Below, piece after piece: positions 22,372 through 34,475 of a DNA stretch of 64,000 bases (position 1 is its first letter; each line of letters opens with the position of its first letter). Origin of the DNA: Euphorbia lathyris (Eukaryota > Streptophyta > Magnoliopsida > Malpighiales > Euphorbiaceae). The notes beneath the pieces were generated by a model that saw only the letters and a list, made by a program, of their open reading frames with translations, was not told the DNA's origin and did no database searches. Location of the stretch: contig NC_088913.1 of the NCBI RefSeq assembly GCF_963576675.1, forward strand, positions 92,255,001 to 92,319,000, in the 5' to 3' direction. Made by a program: the position numbers and the translations under genes.

Positions 22372-23018
22372 ATTTTGAAGTCCTTGGATGTGAAGGAATA
22401 CTATACCTCCTTAAAAAGTATCGAGTTTGGGGCTATAACATCGCCATTGTCACAGCCTTCATCTGTGGCACTTACAGAATCAGAATTCGTAGTTCCAGTT
22501 ACATTGGAGATGCCAGAATTGGAATCTGTAGTCCCAGTCACTTTTGGGTAAACCGCCAACTAGCTCAAAAACACCATTGCTTAATCAACAAGAATAGTTA
22601 TACCCGTAACGGGTGTGCTTGGGATTCCCCAATATTTATGGTTTTAAAAACTGCATTTCTATTTTTCTTTTTGAGAAAAAAAAACTGCATTTCTTAGTCT
22701 CTTTTTACTCTCTTTTTTCATACTGTCAAATGCTCAAGGATCCGAGACAAGAGTTATACCGTAAAAGTATGGAGTCTGCAGAAACAATGGTTGATGCACC
22801 ATGCTTCTATAGTAGGTTTTTGCTTCTATACTAGGTATGTAATGTAGTAATATCCAAAAACGATTCTCATGTTTCTGTGTATGTGCGTGCGTGTGCGTGT
22901 GCGTGTATGTATGTCGGAGCATCCAAGAAGTAGTTAAAATGTAACAAAAAGGTTGGTAATGATAAAGCTTGAGCATATGGTTTCTATCTTATTTCTATTT
23001 GAGATTGAAATTTTCAGA
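22372..23018 (+). pseudogene. Inverted copy of the 3' end of the neighbouring nucleotidyltransferase gene
   Basis: On the plus strand this segment reproduces the last ~190 coding bases and ~450 bp of 3' sequence of the minus-strand gene at 24412-29486. Shared stretches include 'actatacctcct', 'gtatcgagtttgggg', 'tagttatacccgtaacggg' and 'aatgataaagcttgagca'. It contains a stop-bearing gap near 22550 and further changes, so it is not functional. It is fused in line with the MULE transposase remnant, the junction being at about 22370. The matching arm is 23953-24600. Confidence 0.85.
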
Positions 23019-23095
23019 AACTTGGTACAAAAAAATTCGGTTATGTTTTTTTTTTTTTTGTGATTTGAAAAAAATGGGAACAAAATAATTGTATT

Positions 23096-23890
23096 AGGAG
23101 TGTTCATCGGTTGGTTCGGTTTGAAAATCGAACTGAACCAAAATAACCTAATATTGAATAGTATATAAAATGAAAACCGAATCTAGCCAAATAATATTAA
23201 CAACCGAACCGATCAAACAGATGAATTTTTGTTTTTCGATTAATTAGGTTCGGATCGAAATAACCGACCAAACCGATGAATTTCAGTTTTTCGATTCAGT
23301 TTTTTGGTATATTAGATTCAACTTCGGTCTTAAATATTTAATAATATTGGTAATATCAGCCGGTTCGATTTTTATAATTAAATAACCGAATTAACTAAAC
23401 CGGCCGAAATTAAAATTAATTAAATTTATTAATTATTAATTATTAATTATCTATTATTAACTATCTCATTATCATAATGATGGCACTAATTATCTTATTA
23501 GTTATCTAAGAAATAAAAATTATCATATTAAATTGATATTAATTATTTTTATTAGTTATCTACATTTGAACAGTAATGGAAAAAAATGATTGTACTATAC
23601 ATTAGGAAATTAATGTATAAATAATCTAACATTAATAAATTAATTAATATACTGTAAGTAATAATTAATTTAGGATATGAACTTTTAATATACATATTTT
23701 AATAATATAACATAATATAAACTAAGTAATAATTTATTTAATAAATGATGAAACCGAGTACCGCACCAAACCATCGGTTCAGTTGTTAATATTATTTGGT
23801 TAAATTTGATTCTCATTTTAAGTACTATTCGATATTCAGTTATTTTGGTTCGGTTTAATTTTCAGACCGAACCGATCGATGAATACCCCT
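23096..23890. mobile_element. MITE between the two arms of the inverted duplication
   Basis: The left end AGGAGTGTTCATCGGTTGG and the complement of the right end AGGGGTATTCATCGATCGG start inverted arms that continue through 'ttcggtttgaaaat' and 'gaaccaaaataac' for about 90 bp. The interior is AT-rich, with more 'ccgaaccga' words. It has no ORF. Target duplication is unclear. Confidence 0.7.
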
Positions 23891-23952
23891 AATAACAATT
23901 ATTTTTTAGTTACATATATGGAGAAAATTTTCTATATAATTGAAAATTTCAA

Positions 23953-24600
23953 TCCCAGATAGAAATCAGATAGAAACCATCTGCTCAAGCTTTATCATTA
24001 CCGACCTTTCTGTTACATTTTAACTATCCTCAGATTCTCCGACATACATACACGCACAGGCGTGCGCACATACACAGAAACACGAGAATCGTTTTTGGAT
24101 ATGACTACATTACAGATAATATAGAAACAAAAACCTACTATAGAAGCATGGTGCATCAACCATTGTTTCTGCTGACTCCATACTTTTACAGTATAACTCT
24201 TTGTCTCGGATCCTTGAGCATTTGACAGTACGGAAGGAAAAAAAAAAAAAAAAAAAGAAAGAGCAAAAGAGACTAAGAAATGCAGTTTTTTTCTCAAAAT
24301 AAAAAAGAAAAAAAAGAAATGCAGTTTTTTTTTTTTTTTTATGGAAAAGAAATGCAGTTTTTAAAACCATAAAATGTTAGGGAATCCCAAGCACACCCGT
24401 TACGGGTATAACTATTCTTGTTGATTCAGCAATGGTGTTTCTGAGCTAGTTGGGGTTGTGTCCGACGTGACTGGGACTACAGATTCCGATCCTGGCATCT
24501 CCAGCGTAACTGGAACTACGGATTCTGATTCTGTAAGTGCCACGGATGAAGGCTGTGAGAATGTCGCTGGTATATCCCCAAACTCGATACTTTTCAAGGA
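23953..24600 (-). repeat. Resident arm of the inverted duplication, 3' UTR and end of the nucleotidyltransferase CDS
   Basis: This is the original copy: it holds the stop codon (24412-24414), the last ~190 coding bases and the presumed 3' UTR. It pairs with 22372-23018 in inverted orientation, separated by ~930 bp. It contains two A/T-rich tracts at 24239-24260 and 24295-24360 that differ in length from the other arm. Confidence 0.85.
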
Positions 24601-27600
24601 GGTATAGTATTCCTTCGCCTGCAAGGACTTCAAAATCGTCTGACCAATTTCGGATGTCATTGGCTTGTTATGGCTGGGAAGAAGTGGGAATTGATCCAGC
24701 GGAAGATCGTGGAAGCCATTCTCCCTCTTCTCTATCTCTTCAGGTTCAACTTCCCTAGCCTCTGATTCCGGCATCTCCACCGTAACTGGAACTACGGGTT
24801 CTGATTCTGTAAGTGCCACGGATGAAGGCAGTGACAATGGCGATGGTATATCCCCAAACTGGATAGTTTGTACGGAGGTAGAGTATTCCTTCGCCTGCAA
24901 GGACTTAAAAATCATCTGACCAATTTGGGACGGCATTGGCTTATTATGGCTGGGAAGAAGCGGGAACTCATCCAGCGAAAGATCGCTGCAGCCATTCTCT
25001 CTCTTCTGTTCAAATTCCCTAGCCTCTGATTCTGGCATCTCCAGCTTAACTGGAACTACGGATGATGAAGGCTGTGACAATGGCGACGGTATAGCCCCAA
25101 ACTCGATTCTCTTTGAGGAGGAAGCAGAGTATTCCTTCGTCTGCAAGGACTTAAAATTCGGCTGACCAATTTCGGATGGCATTGGCTTGTTATGGCTGTG
25201 AAGAAGCGGGAATTGATCCAGCGAAAGTTCCTGGAAGCCATTCTCCCTCTTCTCTGTCACTTCAGATTCAACTTCCCTAGCCTCTTGATGTGAATTGAGC
25301 GGAATATAACAGCGAGGTCCTGGACTCCTCGGCTTCGTACTTGCTAACATATCTCTGTAAGGACGCTGTCTCTGCAAAATTCAAGCATTTGATTATTTAA
25401 AGTGAAAAAGTTAAATCATTTTGACAAATTAAAAAGAAAAGTTGCAAAAAAATTATTTACCACATTAGGGATATACGTGCCGGTTCCTCGTGACTTGCCG
25501 ACTTGCTCAATACCGAGTTGCTTAACACCATAAGTAGCAGCATATGGATAAGTAACACAAGGATAATAAGGTGTCGAAGTTGAGGGATATACATTGGTGC
25601 CTATTTGACAATAAGGATTTTGCTCGTAAGGCACAAACATAGATACTGCGTGCCAGTTATCTATCGGCTGGAATTGTGTCGGGGATAACGGGTGACTGAA
25701 ATGCGGAGAATAAGGGGGTGAACAGATATTCACATACCATTGGTTCTGTATTAGACTATTGTAGTAAAAGTCATAGTCTCCACTGAGATCAGATGTATGA
25801 GATTTTCCGGTGCCAAATGCAGGTATAATTTCTGGTGTATCCGGCCTTTCACCCTTTCCATTGCGATCCAAAGTACTCCTGAAAAAATCTTCCAGTCTTT
25901 CGCCCATTCTCATTCCCGGTTCCTTGAGGATATCTCCTAGCCTTCGAGCCCCATGGACAAGGGCAGACTGTATACGATGGAAACCGCCTAGAAGGACACA
26001 TGAGGATTGTAATGCACAATTCACCCCTCATAATGCAATCAAACAGTGGCGGAGCCAGAACAAAATACTCAGGGAACCAATGGACGAAAAATTGTTAAAA
26101 ATTACAGACTTTTTTTGGACTACGCATCAGCGACACATATTTTCGTTGCATATTCTGCCACTGATGCCAAATCAGTTAAAGATTCTAAATAGAGTGAAAT
26201 TACGGACGAAAATTTTGCATTTAACGACGGATATTTCCAACAGTAATTCTACTTTCTTTTTTTTATTCTATCCCCGGAGTCGGGGACCAATTGACTCCCT
26301 TTCCATCCGCCCCTGCAATCATCTCTCTCTCTTTATATATATATATATATATATATATACATGTGCGAAGTATTTCACTAATCAAGTACCTTTGTTGACA
26401 CTCCGTCCTAAATTGTTGTCGTATTTCAGAGGATCCAGTATATTGAGATGCTTTAGGGGAAAGCCACGGTGACCCCAATTTCCGATTGCGTTTACTGGAA
26501 CTGAAAATTGCTGTCTACAGCTCCTCAGAAACTCCGGAGAGAGCAGCAACTCGCTTGTAGTATTATCTAGTGACTCCGCTGTAACAAGGACAAAGAAAAT
26601 GAGAACTCAACTTAGGTCCTTAAGTTTACATTCAGATCACGAAAAGTCGCAGATGGTTTCTCCATATATACCTGCAATTCCTGGAAGGGAAGATATTGCA
26701 ACACGACCATTAATGCCAACGCAGTAGTTATCCCAATCAAAAGTGCTATAGTACTCCAAGAACCGGTGTAGCACCTGTAAACAGACGATCGTACATTAAG
26801 TCTCACTCATGCAAATGAACTTACAAGCCGTATTGAAAACTGAACACTCACGGCTAAAGGACCGGGTAGTGATGAATGGAAGAGATTGATCACATGCAAG
26901 ACCAGTATTTCTAATGCATATGTTGAAATCAGGCCATAGTATGCCCCAAGAATTCGGCTCTCGTAAAAACACCAGGCTTTAATCAATAATATGCTGTGTT
27001 TGAGAAGATGATTTCTCCCGATAAGTCGGTCAACCTGAGAAAAAGCACCGTTAAAGTTAAATTGGTATCGTATAATTTGTGCGTCAAGAGGGAAGAGAGC
27101 TTATGAATGAAACCAATTAAAGGTTCATAAATACGATGTAAAATAAGAGATTTGAAGTAGTTAATAATACCTTTAACTTTATTAAACTTCTATACGTAGC
27201 TAAATTCGAAAAATATTGTTTACAATTCTGAGTAAAATATGTATTTTACTGTATTTTCTTTTCTTCGAGTAGTAAAAAGAAAGCTGTACAGTAATTTCGG
27301 TCTCAAGGGTAGTATACCTTCTCCAGAAAGCAGAGTGTACAGATCCCTGGGATTTGATTAAAAGAGATATCAATTGGTATATTCCTCACTGAACATTTTA
27401 TAACCTTAACCTGCGATTCAGAATTGCAACGTTGAATTAATTGAAAATAATAATAATAACAATAACCATTATTATAATAACTATAAGATCTATTTTGTTC
27501 GTTCTGAGATAAATTATTAAGCATCCCTAATATCAACCGTCAAGATATAAGTTATATGAAATATTACACTACGCTCCATGTAGTTATACAAATAATTATC

Positions 27601-29486
27601 ATTATTATTATAATAACAACTTGCTCCGATGAGAGGAATATGATAGGTAGAGTCTGAAAACGAAAGAAAACGAAAAGGTGAGTTTCGTTCCATAATATGA
27701 AAATGAAAACATTGTACAAAGGCAAGCCTTGGTCGATTTTATCATTTGAATAAAATATGGTGCTGTTTTTAGGACGTTATCGAAGAAATTCTTCACAAAC
27801 AGGAAATCGTATTAAAAAGGTAAAACACAATTTAGAACAATAACGAGAAATTTTGAACCCGTTTAGGGTTAAGCCAAGACTATCATGCACAACTAGAAAA
27901 AGGTGTAAGCCTTACCATATTTTACTTCAAAATGGTCGGATCAGAAGAATCAATGCTTAAATTGAATATCCGACAATCAGAATGAAACAAGGGTGGAATA
28001 GGGAGTCCTATAGTATTTCAATTACCATAATCCTAATAATATTTCACTCATACCTGAGTCGCGTAACCAGTTAATCGCTGTTGTACGCATTTACAACTCA
28101 AATTCGCACCGAAACCGTTTCGAAAAGTTGTCATATTTCTTGAAAAATAGTCTAATAGCCTTCTATTAGTATCTAGACCATTGTAGCTGCAACATAGTCA
28201 AAAACTACACAAATATAACAAGAGAGTCAGGTAGGTTAACCTGCGCATCAACGTAGCGGACATCTTCCACTTCTGAACTGGGGTCGAACTCTAGATACTT
28301 GAGGATATTGAAAAGTTCTCTCGCCACTTCCTCTTCCTTGTGTGGTTGGATGAGAGCAGTTAGATCAATATCTCCATCAGGAAGATATGTTTTCAATGGT
28401 ACTGAACCAAATGGAAGGACCTGTAGAAGTATGAAAATATCAAAACTCATTAACTTAAGTCAGATGCAATGCGTGTTCAACTGATTGAACGAAACGAGGC
28501 AATCAATCTTCCTCCTTGACACCTTTATGTATTGAATTAGGAGTCACTCGACTGCTGGCATAGGTGAACATGGTTTGCATAAATGCTTACATAGGTAAAT
28601 TGACGTGAAAAACTGGATCATGCCAATTGTTAGCATTTAAATATTAAACCTCGTACACATGCTACATTCTTCGTCTGAACAGAAGGCCACATAATGATGC
28701 AAAAAGGTGAATTTATTTTCTCCATTTAAATAGAAAAGTTAAAGTGCAAATATACACGACACCAAAGCATTAAATCCCAGGGCTCAACCTCGGACAAGAA
28801 ATATCCTAGTGAGTTTTACGCACATACTGGCCCAGAAGCTTCTTAGCTATTCTATGAAGAACATGACACCGTAAACATTAAATAACAGAAGGAGATGCAT
28901 AAATATGATCCGGCATTTACACAAACCACAAAGTAATCCTATAACAAAACGACATAGTACAGATCGGTTCCAGTCCAGCATACCAAAAAAAAGTCCTCTT
29001 TTATGAGGAATCTTTGTCAAGTTATAGGCTTTCCTTATCCGGGAGATAAATAAAGAAACAAACCCCATAGAAGGCAAAAAAATAGACTGACAAAAGAGAT
29101 GCACAAATCAAAGCCCTTCACGCAGAAAGCGAAAATTTCTCCGGTAAATACCACAGTAATAGATTTACATAAATTACATGAAAGAGAAGAAAAAGAAAAT
29201 ATTGTATTCGACATTTCTTCAAAAAGTGGGTGGGAATTCTCACCTCAGTTGTGCCATACAAATTTATTAACGAACAAACATAATCAATGACATCCTTCCT
29301 CTTCTGCTCAGAGGCCAAAGTAGGTCGAATAATCCATAGTATCTCTTGGATCCTTTCCTCAGCCATGTCCCAAAGTTCCGAATCAATTGACAATGGGTAT
29401 GAATCAAATGAAGAGGAGGAGGAGGAGGAGGAGGAGGAGGAGGAGGAAGAGGAGCAAAAAGACAAACTCTTTTGAAGATAATCCAT
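24412..29486 (-). CDS. Nucleotidyltransferase with PAP/OAS1 substrate-binding domain (8 exons, intact)
   Basis: Exons from the start: 29486-29244, 28420-28241, 27410-27318, 27034-26852, 26774-26672, 26578-26390, 25987-25461, 25371-24412. All junctions are GT-AG and the frame is open: 2478 bp, 825 residues. Residues 12-26 are a poly-serine run. The catalytic domain begins with VLPFGSVPLKTYLPDGDIDL (about residues 82-101), which has the GS motif and the acidic pair DGDID. A third acidic residue lies in IPIDISFNQIPGICTLCFLE. The substrate-binding domain follows (LIKAWCFYESRILGAYYGLI, then RSVNKGGFHRIQSALVHGAR). This pattern fits the plant family that includes Arabidopsis At3g61690 and At2g40520, poly(A)-polymerase-like proteins of unsettled function. 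The C-terminal ~290 residues carry three ~85-residue repeats with the core FPLLPSHNKPM..IGQ..FKSLQAKEY. Intron 6 holds a MITE. Confidence 0.93.
26044..26315. mobile_element. hAT-like MITE in intron 6 of the nucleotidyltransferase gene
   Basis: Ends CAGTGGCGGAGCC and, reversed, CAGGGGCGGATGG enclose 272 bp. The 8-bp flanks CAATCAAA (26036-26043) and CAATCATC (26316-26323) share six bases, fitting an old hAT-size target duplication. The insertion lies ~57 bp from the exon 7 acceptor. A TA microsatellite follows at 26336-26360. Confidence 0.65.
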
Positions 29487-29990
29487 GATTCAAAGGACGA
29501 GAAGGAAAAACAGAATCTTCAGTTCCAGAAGAAGGAAACTGAAGACCCCTTGTCACTGCAATGAGCCATTGATGGCTTCATCAAAAGAATGTACAGAGAC
29601 AGAAATCAGAAAAAATTCAAAGAAAAATAGAACGAAGAGGCTGAAACTAAAACAAACCCATTTAAGAAAAGAAATAGAATAGATGAAGAAGAAACATGAT
29701 TACCAGAGCTCCACAGAGAAACCAGAAATTTAGGCAAATAAAAAACGAGATTTGCACCAGAAAACTCAGCTGTTTGGGTGCTCTGGAAGAAGTTGAAAAG
29801 TAATTTCTCTGTTGTTCACAGATTTCTATACTGTCATGGTTTGGAAGTTCTATGACTTTATATAGGGAAAAAAAGAACAGTTATGCTCTAAAACTGGTAA
29901 AAAGAGAGCAGAAAAGAACCATAATAAAAGCATTGGGATTATTTAGAAAAAGTAGGATTTTTATGGGGTCCATCAAGAATCAGAGAAGGG
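29487..29990 (-). promoter_or_regulatory. 5' UTR and core promoter of the nucleotidyltransferase gene
   Basis: On the minus strand a TATA box reads CCTATATAAAG (29856-29866 region). Transcription would start about 30 bp downstream, near 29825, giving a 5' UTR of about 340 bp. This leader contains a possible GT-AG intron (donor after 'agctctg' near 29702, acceptor after 'ttttag' near 29650). The start codon at 29484-29486 was chosen because the frame is open from there into the catalytic domain and it begins the first protein-like stretch. Confidence 0.55.
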
Positions 29991-32900
29991 GATTTTCATT
30001 TTCACATAACTGAGATTATATTTTAAAAAATGGATGAGCGGTGGACAAAAACGACAATCACGAGGTTATGATATCGAGAAGAAAATGAGAAGTAATCTCT
30101 TTCGTTTTTTTTATTTTTAGTCCAGAATAAGATCAGCAGATGAGCATATTCGATCGAAGAGATAATGGAGAACACACATGAACAAATTCTGCTGTCGAAC
30201 GAAGTCTTTCTAACCCATAGAAAATGTCTGAAATAAGCTTCAGATGCAGCCAAATGTGAGTCTGACCTGTCAAACTTGGCAGTGTCCTGACAAAGTAGTT
30301 TCTTCTTAATTAATATCCAACACAGATACAAGTCAGATTACAAAAAAAAATTAGAAAAAAGTTGTACTACCATATTTGCACATAGTTTTACTAAAATGGA
30401 TTCTTTTAACTTTTTCTATCTCACAGGATCCAGAATTTCTAAACCTTATCCTGTGAGATTTGAATTGAGTAGAAAGGTAAATGCATATATTAAATTTTAG
30501 CTTCTCTTCTAGATATCACTTTGTAAAAGCATTTAATGCAAAAAGCAAACTGTATAGATTATTATGCCCCGTGCTTACGTCATTTACCTTTTCCGAATCA
30601 ACCGCAAAATGTTTTGCGGAATGTCCGGAGCAGTTTTGGAAATATCGATAGTTATTAGAGGATCTTGACGTTGACTTGTCCGGTTACCCGAACTAAAAGG
30701 AAAAGAAAATCTATAGAGGTCAAAGCAGTACTAATCCGTACGTTTAGGTATTCCGGTAATTCAGTTTAGCTTTATAGAAAATTACACTCATGTAAAGACA
30801 GCAAGACGACAAACCGTTACCTGGTACTCAACCGTGCCTCAAGACGACAAAACATAATCTTCTACTTAACCGTGTTCATAAGGGACATGTGTCGGTTACC
30901 ATGCAAAGCATAATGTGACAACAAATTAGAAAAGGCGACGAATCCAGTTAAAGTAGCGGTTGAGATATAACGGTAAATATTTCTTTTTAACGACAAGTAA
31001 ACAAACTAATATCATGACACATAGACAACTGTCTAGAAAAGGTTGGATTAAAATAAAAAAAAGTTAAAAAAATATAGAATAATTTGAATACAAGTCCACA
31101 ACATTGCTAAAAAGCACTCTTAAGTCCTCAAACTAATCCTAAATCTCATTTTTCAATTCCTGAAATTCCAAAGCTTGTCAAAATGACTAAGCAGATTGAA
31201 AAAGCTAAGAACTTAGCATCTGGATTGCAAATTTTGACAAATTTCAACAGCTTTGCAAGTCATAACAGATGTCCAATCAACTAAAAGACTAATAACGAAA
31301 AGATTTTACAAAAAAATACGTGAGTCACAAAACAGATGTCACATTAACTGAAGGCCTACAAACAGCCAAAAAGAAAACAGAAAGAAAAAAAATCCAAATG
31401 TTTGCACATGTTTCAGCTTAATTCAACCTTTTTGTCTTTTTTTTCTTTCAATTCCATTGGTAAAACTGTTAACCACTTTAGCAACGTTGGAAAAAAATGC
31501 ACGTAAATCCAATATGGCAATACTAATTGGTAAGAAAATACATATTTCCTTTTATTTCTCTACATATATACACACCTTTTGTCTTTTTGTGCCTAGAATG
31601 ATACCACCCCAGCTTTACACAAAAAAAAATCGTCACTGCTTATTAAATCAGACTAAATTGTTAATAGTGTCATTTGTTAAACGGACGAGATTAAAATAAT
31701 TTGATAAAAATGAATAAAAACCCGTAAAAGTTTTGGCTTGTTTTTGGTAATTTGGAGATAACAAATGATAACTAAACCACAAGGCAGAATACATCCTTTT
31801 TATTGGACATTTCGGGCGTCAACATGAAAATTTACTATAGAAAAAACAGAAATAATTCAGACTAGGTTGGCATCAAAATGGCAAGAGGGGTTCAACATTC
31901 ATTGCGAGCTAATCCAACCAAACCAAATAGCATAAAATATATAAAATACTTCGTTTGCTATTACGGAGTACAACATTAACTTATAGGTTTTCTTTTTCAC
32001 TGTTCTATAAAGATTGATATTAATATTATGAAACACTAAGAACAACTTTCCCAAACGGTTTTCACACCTTCATCTAACAAGAAATGTAGATTGAGAATCA
32101 AGTCAAAACAACCCTACATTATATGCATGCATGCTCCACTGGAGAAAGATAGTCGTTTTGGTCAACAATAGTCACATCAAATTCCACTTCATGTCTTAAT
32201 ACGGCACTAAGAAGTAGAACTTGACGTCCTAATACCGGTATATCATATTATAGAATACTAAACTTTTGATTACATCAAACAAACATCATGGTGGAGTCAT
32301 TGTAGTATAATTTGAAACTCAAAAATTTGTTGTAAACTGGCTAGCACTTCCTACTTGACCGAAGAAGAGGGATAAAAATATGTTTTGTACGGTCATCTTA
32401 GCGTTGCATCTCATATATTTTTCAGGCCCGTTTAATTTAGAAAATACTACAGTACAGCTGCAAGAATCTTGTCAAACAAAGAATCTTTTCTAGCCCTAAC
32501 TTTAAGATTCAAAAAAACATTTTTAGACAGAATCTACCTCCAAGATATCCGAGTTAGAAATCAGGTTATATTAAGTCAAGATATAAGGACATGCTTGAAG
32601 TCTAATTGCCCTAAACTCTCATAGAATTACAGGATTTAAAGATCTTACTCACGATATTTACCTTTTTTTTTTGAAATCCAATTGCCCTAAACTCTCATTG
32701 AACTACAGAATTTACGACATTCACCTAAACTTGAAGTCTAAATGCCCTAAAACTCTAGGGCTGCATCAATATTCCCAACCATATATGGTATTCAGAAGTT
32801 ATCACCAAAGTCAAAAACCGTTTTTCAAGTATTTTCAAGTCAACCTCTGAATCCATATTGACTAGAGTTCCAGTAGCCCCAAAAACCGAAAACTCTATAG

Positions 32901-34239
32901 TTTAGTGAAAAATAAAACGATTTCATACCTTTCAAACTATAAGAAGAAAGTGATTCCGCAACCATGGAAGATCAATTGTTGCACCTGTTCTCGCTACAAT
33001 GAAACTTCCATTTCCTACTCTGATTTCAGAGGGGAAAAAAACACTATAGTAAGAATTTGGATAATGCAACAAATGTCAATGGAGTCTACTGTAATTCTGA
33101 GGTAATAAAATGTTAATAGTATATATAATAGCAGAAATTGCGACATTATTTTCAAATCAAGACTAGAAAAGGAAACTGATCTCTCCAAATCCTAGAATAT
33201 CACGTTAACTAATGAATTACCTTAATAAGAGCCAATTTTGCTTCTCTCTCTTCATTTGCTTCGCTTTGCTATTTTTCTGAATTTCCATTTCCATATCTGT
33301 TTTGGTATCAAAAGACTGTTGATTCTGCAAGCAAAATCTCTTCATCTTCTTCCAAAACCCTCACCGGACTAAACCAACAAAAAACCCGGAACCCGGATAA
33401 AAATAGAAACTACAAAGACGCTTTTCATGATTTCAACCGCTAGATTTTAGCAAAATGACTCCATGATGACGTGGCAAAATCAAGGTGGATAAGGATTTTT
33501 GAAGTAAATTTACATTCACGGTACTTAATGGCCTTCCCTTTCATACCTCGATTGTGATAAGGTTGGTCTCAATCGTGGCCAAAAGTTAAGAATACGACTA
33601 CTTGATTAAATTAACACGAGTTATAAAATTAAAATTATAAATTGGGAAAAGAAAAATAGCACATTCACCCTATATTGACTTGAAATTCAACATGTATTAT
33701 GGCTAAAGTTTCCTTAAAAACTTCAATTGGTTTTTAATGTAAGACGAAAAATAATATCGAGCTAAAAGGCTAAAGTTGTTAGTTTGATTTATGCATATAA
33801 ACCTAATTGAAAATTGAAAATAAGATTTATATTTATCATGAATTCATGATATAAGGTTGAGATTTGAAACTAAAGAAATTTTACTTATATACATTTACTC
33901 GAGACGTTTTGATAAAATCGTATCGGAGATTTATAAAAATATTTGTAAAAATATTGTCCGTATAGAAATATTATTTCTAACGTTAATGATAACCTTAAAA
34001 TATGCTTTAACATTATTTTGAGAGTTAAAGTGTTTGAAACATATGAAATATATAGTTAACAAAAAAAAAATGTATGTTTTTGAAAAATGTTGCACTTTAT
34101 ATAAAAATGTTGCATTTCTGTTTTGAAAATGTTGCATTATATAGTTTACTTAAACATTAATAACAACATGCATTTATTCTTAAAATAGAATTCATTCTCA
34201 TTCGTTGCATGCATTCATACTTAAAATTAAAACGAATAT
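29991..34239. other. Gene-poor intergenic region
   Basis: AT-rich DNA without any ORF of recognisable family. A ~75-bp phrase 'gaagtctaattgccctaaac' is repeated in three related forms at about 32594-32760. A CT-rich leader-like patch lies near 33236-33400, next to the small candidate exon described separately. No TIR element or LTR was recognised with confidence. Confidence 0.5.
33221..33345 (-). other. Possible small first exon of an unrecognised transcript
   Basis: On the minus strand an ATG at 33343-33345 opens a 41-codon frame (MKRFCLQNQQSFDTKT..., then a lysine-rich part ending NWLLLR). It stops at a good donor AAG|GTAATT at 33220-33221. The upstream sequence is CT/GA-rich like a plant leader. 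I found no downstream exon with support and recognise no family, so this may be chance. Confidence 0.2.
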
Positions 34240-34475
34240 GAAATATCTCATCCCACACTTAATTTGGACCATGTCCTCATTGGTGCAAAAAGCGATAAAA
34301 CACGAAAAATAGTACGGAATTATCCATACGAATTAGAATTGAAAAATATAGTACGATAACATTCAAACTTGAATAATAAAGATAATTGTACCAAACATAA
34401 ATAAAAATATTGTACCAAACTTGACAAAACATAATAATAACGAAAATGAGTTACAGTTGGAAAGGATAAAACCTA

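Noticed and set aside
22146..22697. 183-codon frame as an intact FAR1-related gene
   Set aside because: It is one transposase exon read through into the inverted nucleotidyltransferase copy. Upstream parts contain stops and frameshifts.
23096..23890. Internal region of an LTR element between the inverted arms
   Set aside because: Its own ends are terminal inverted repeats with 'ttcggt' words, and there is no coding sequence, primer site or purine tract.
25810..26472. 220-codon plus-strand frame
   Set aside because: It runs antisense through exons 6 and 7 of the nucleotidyltransferase gene, its intron and a MITE, and shows no domain.
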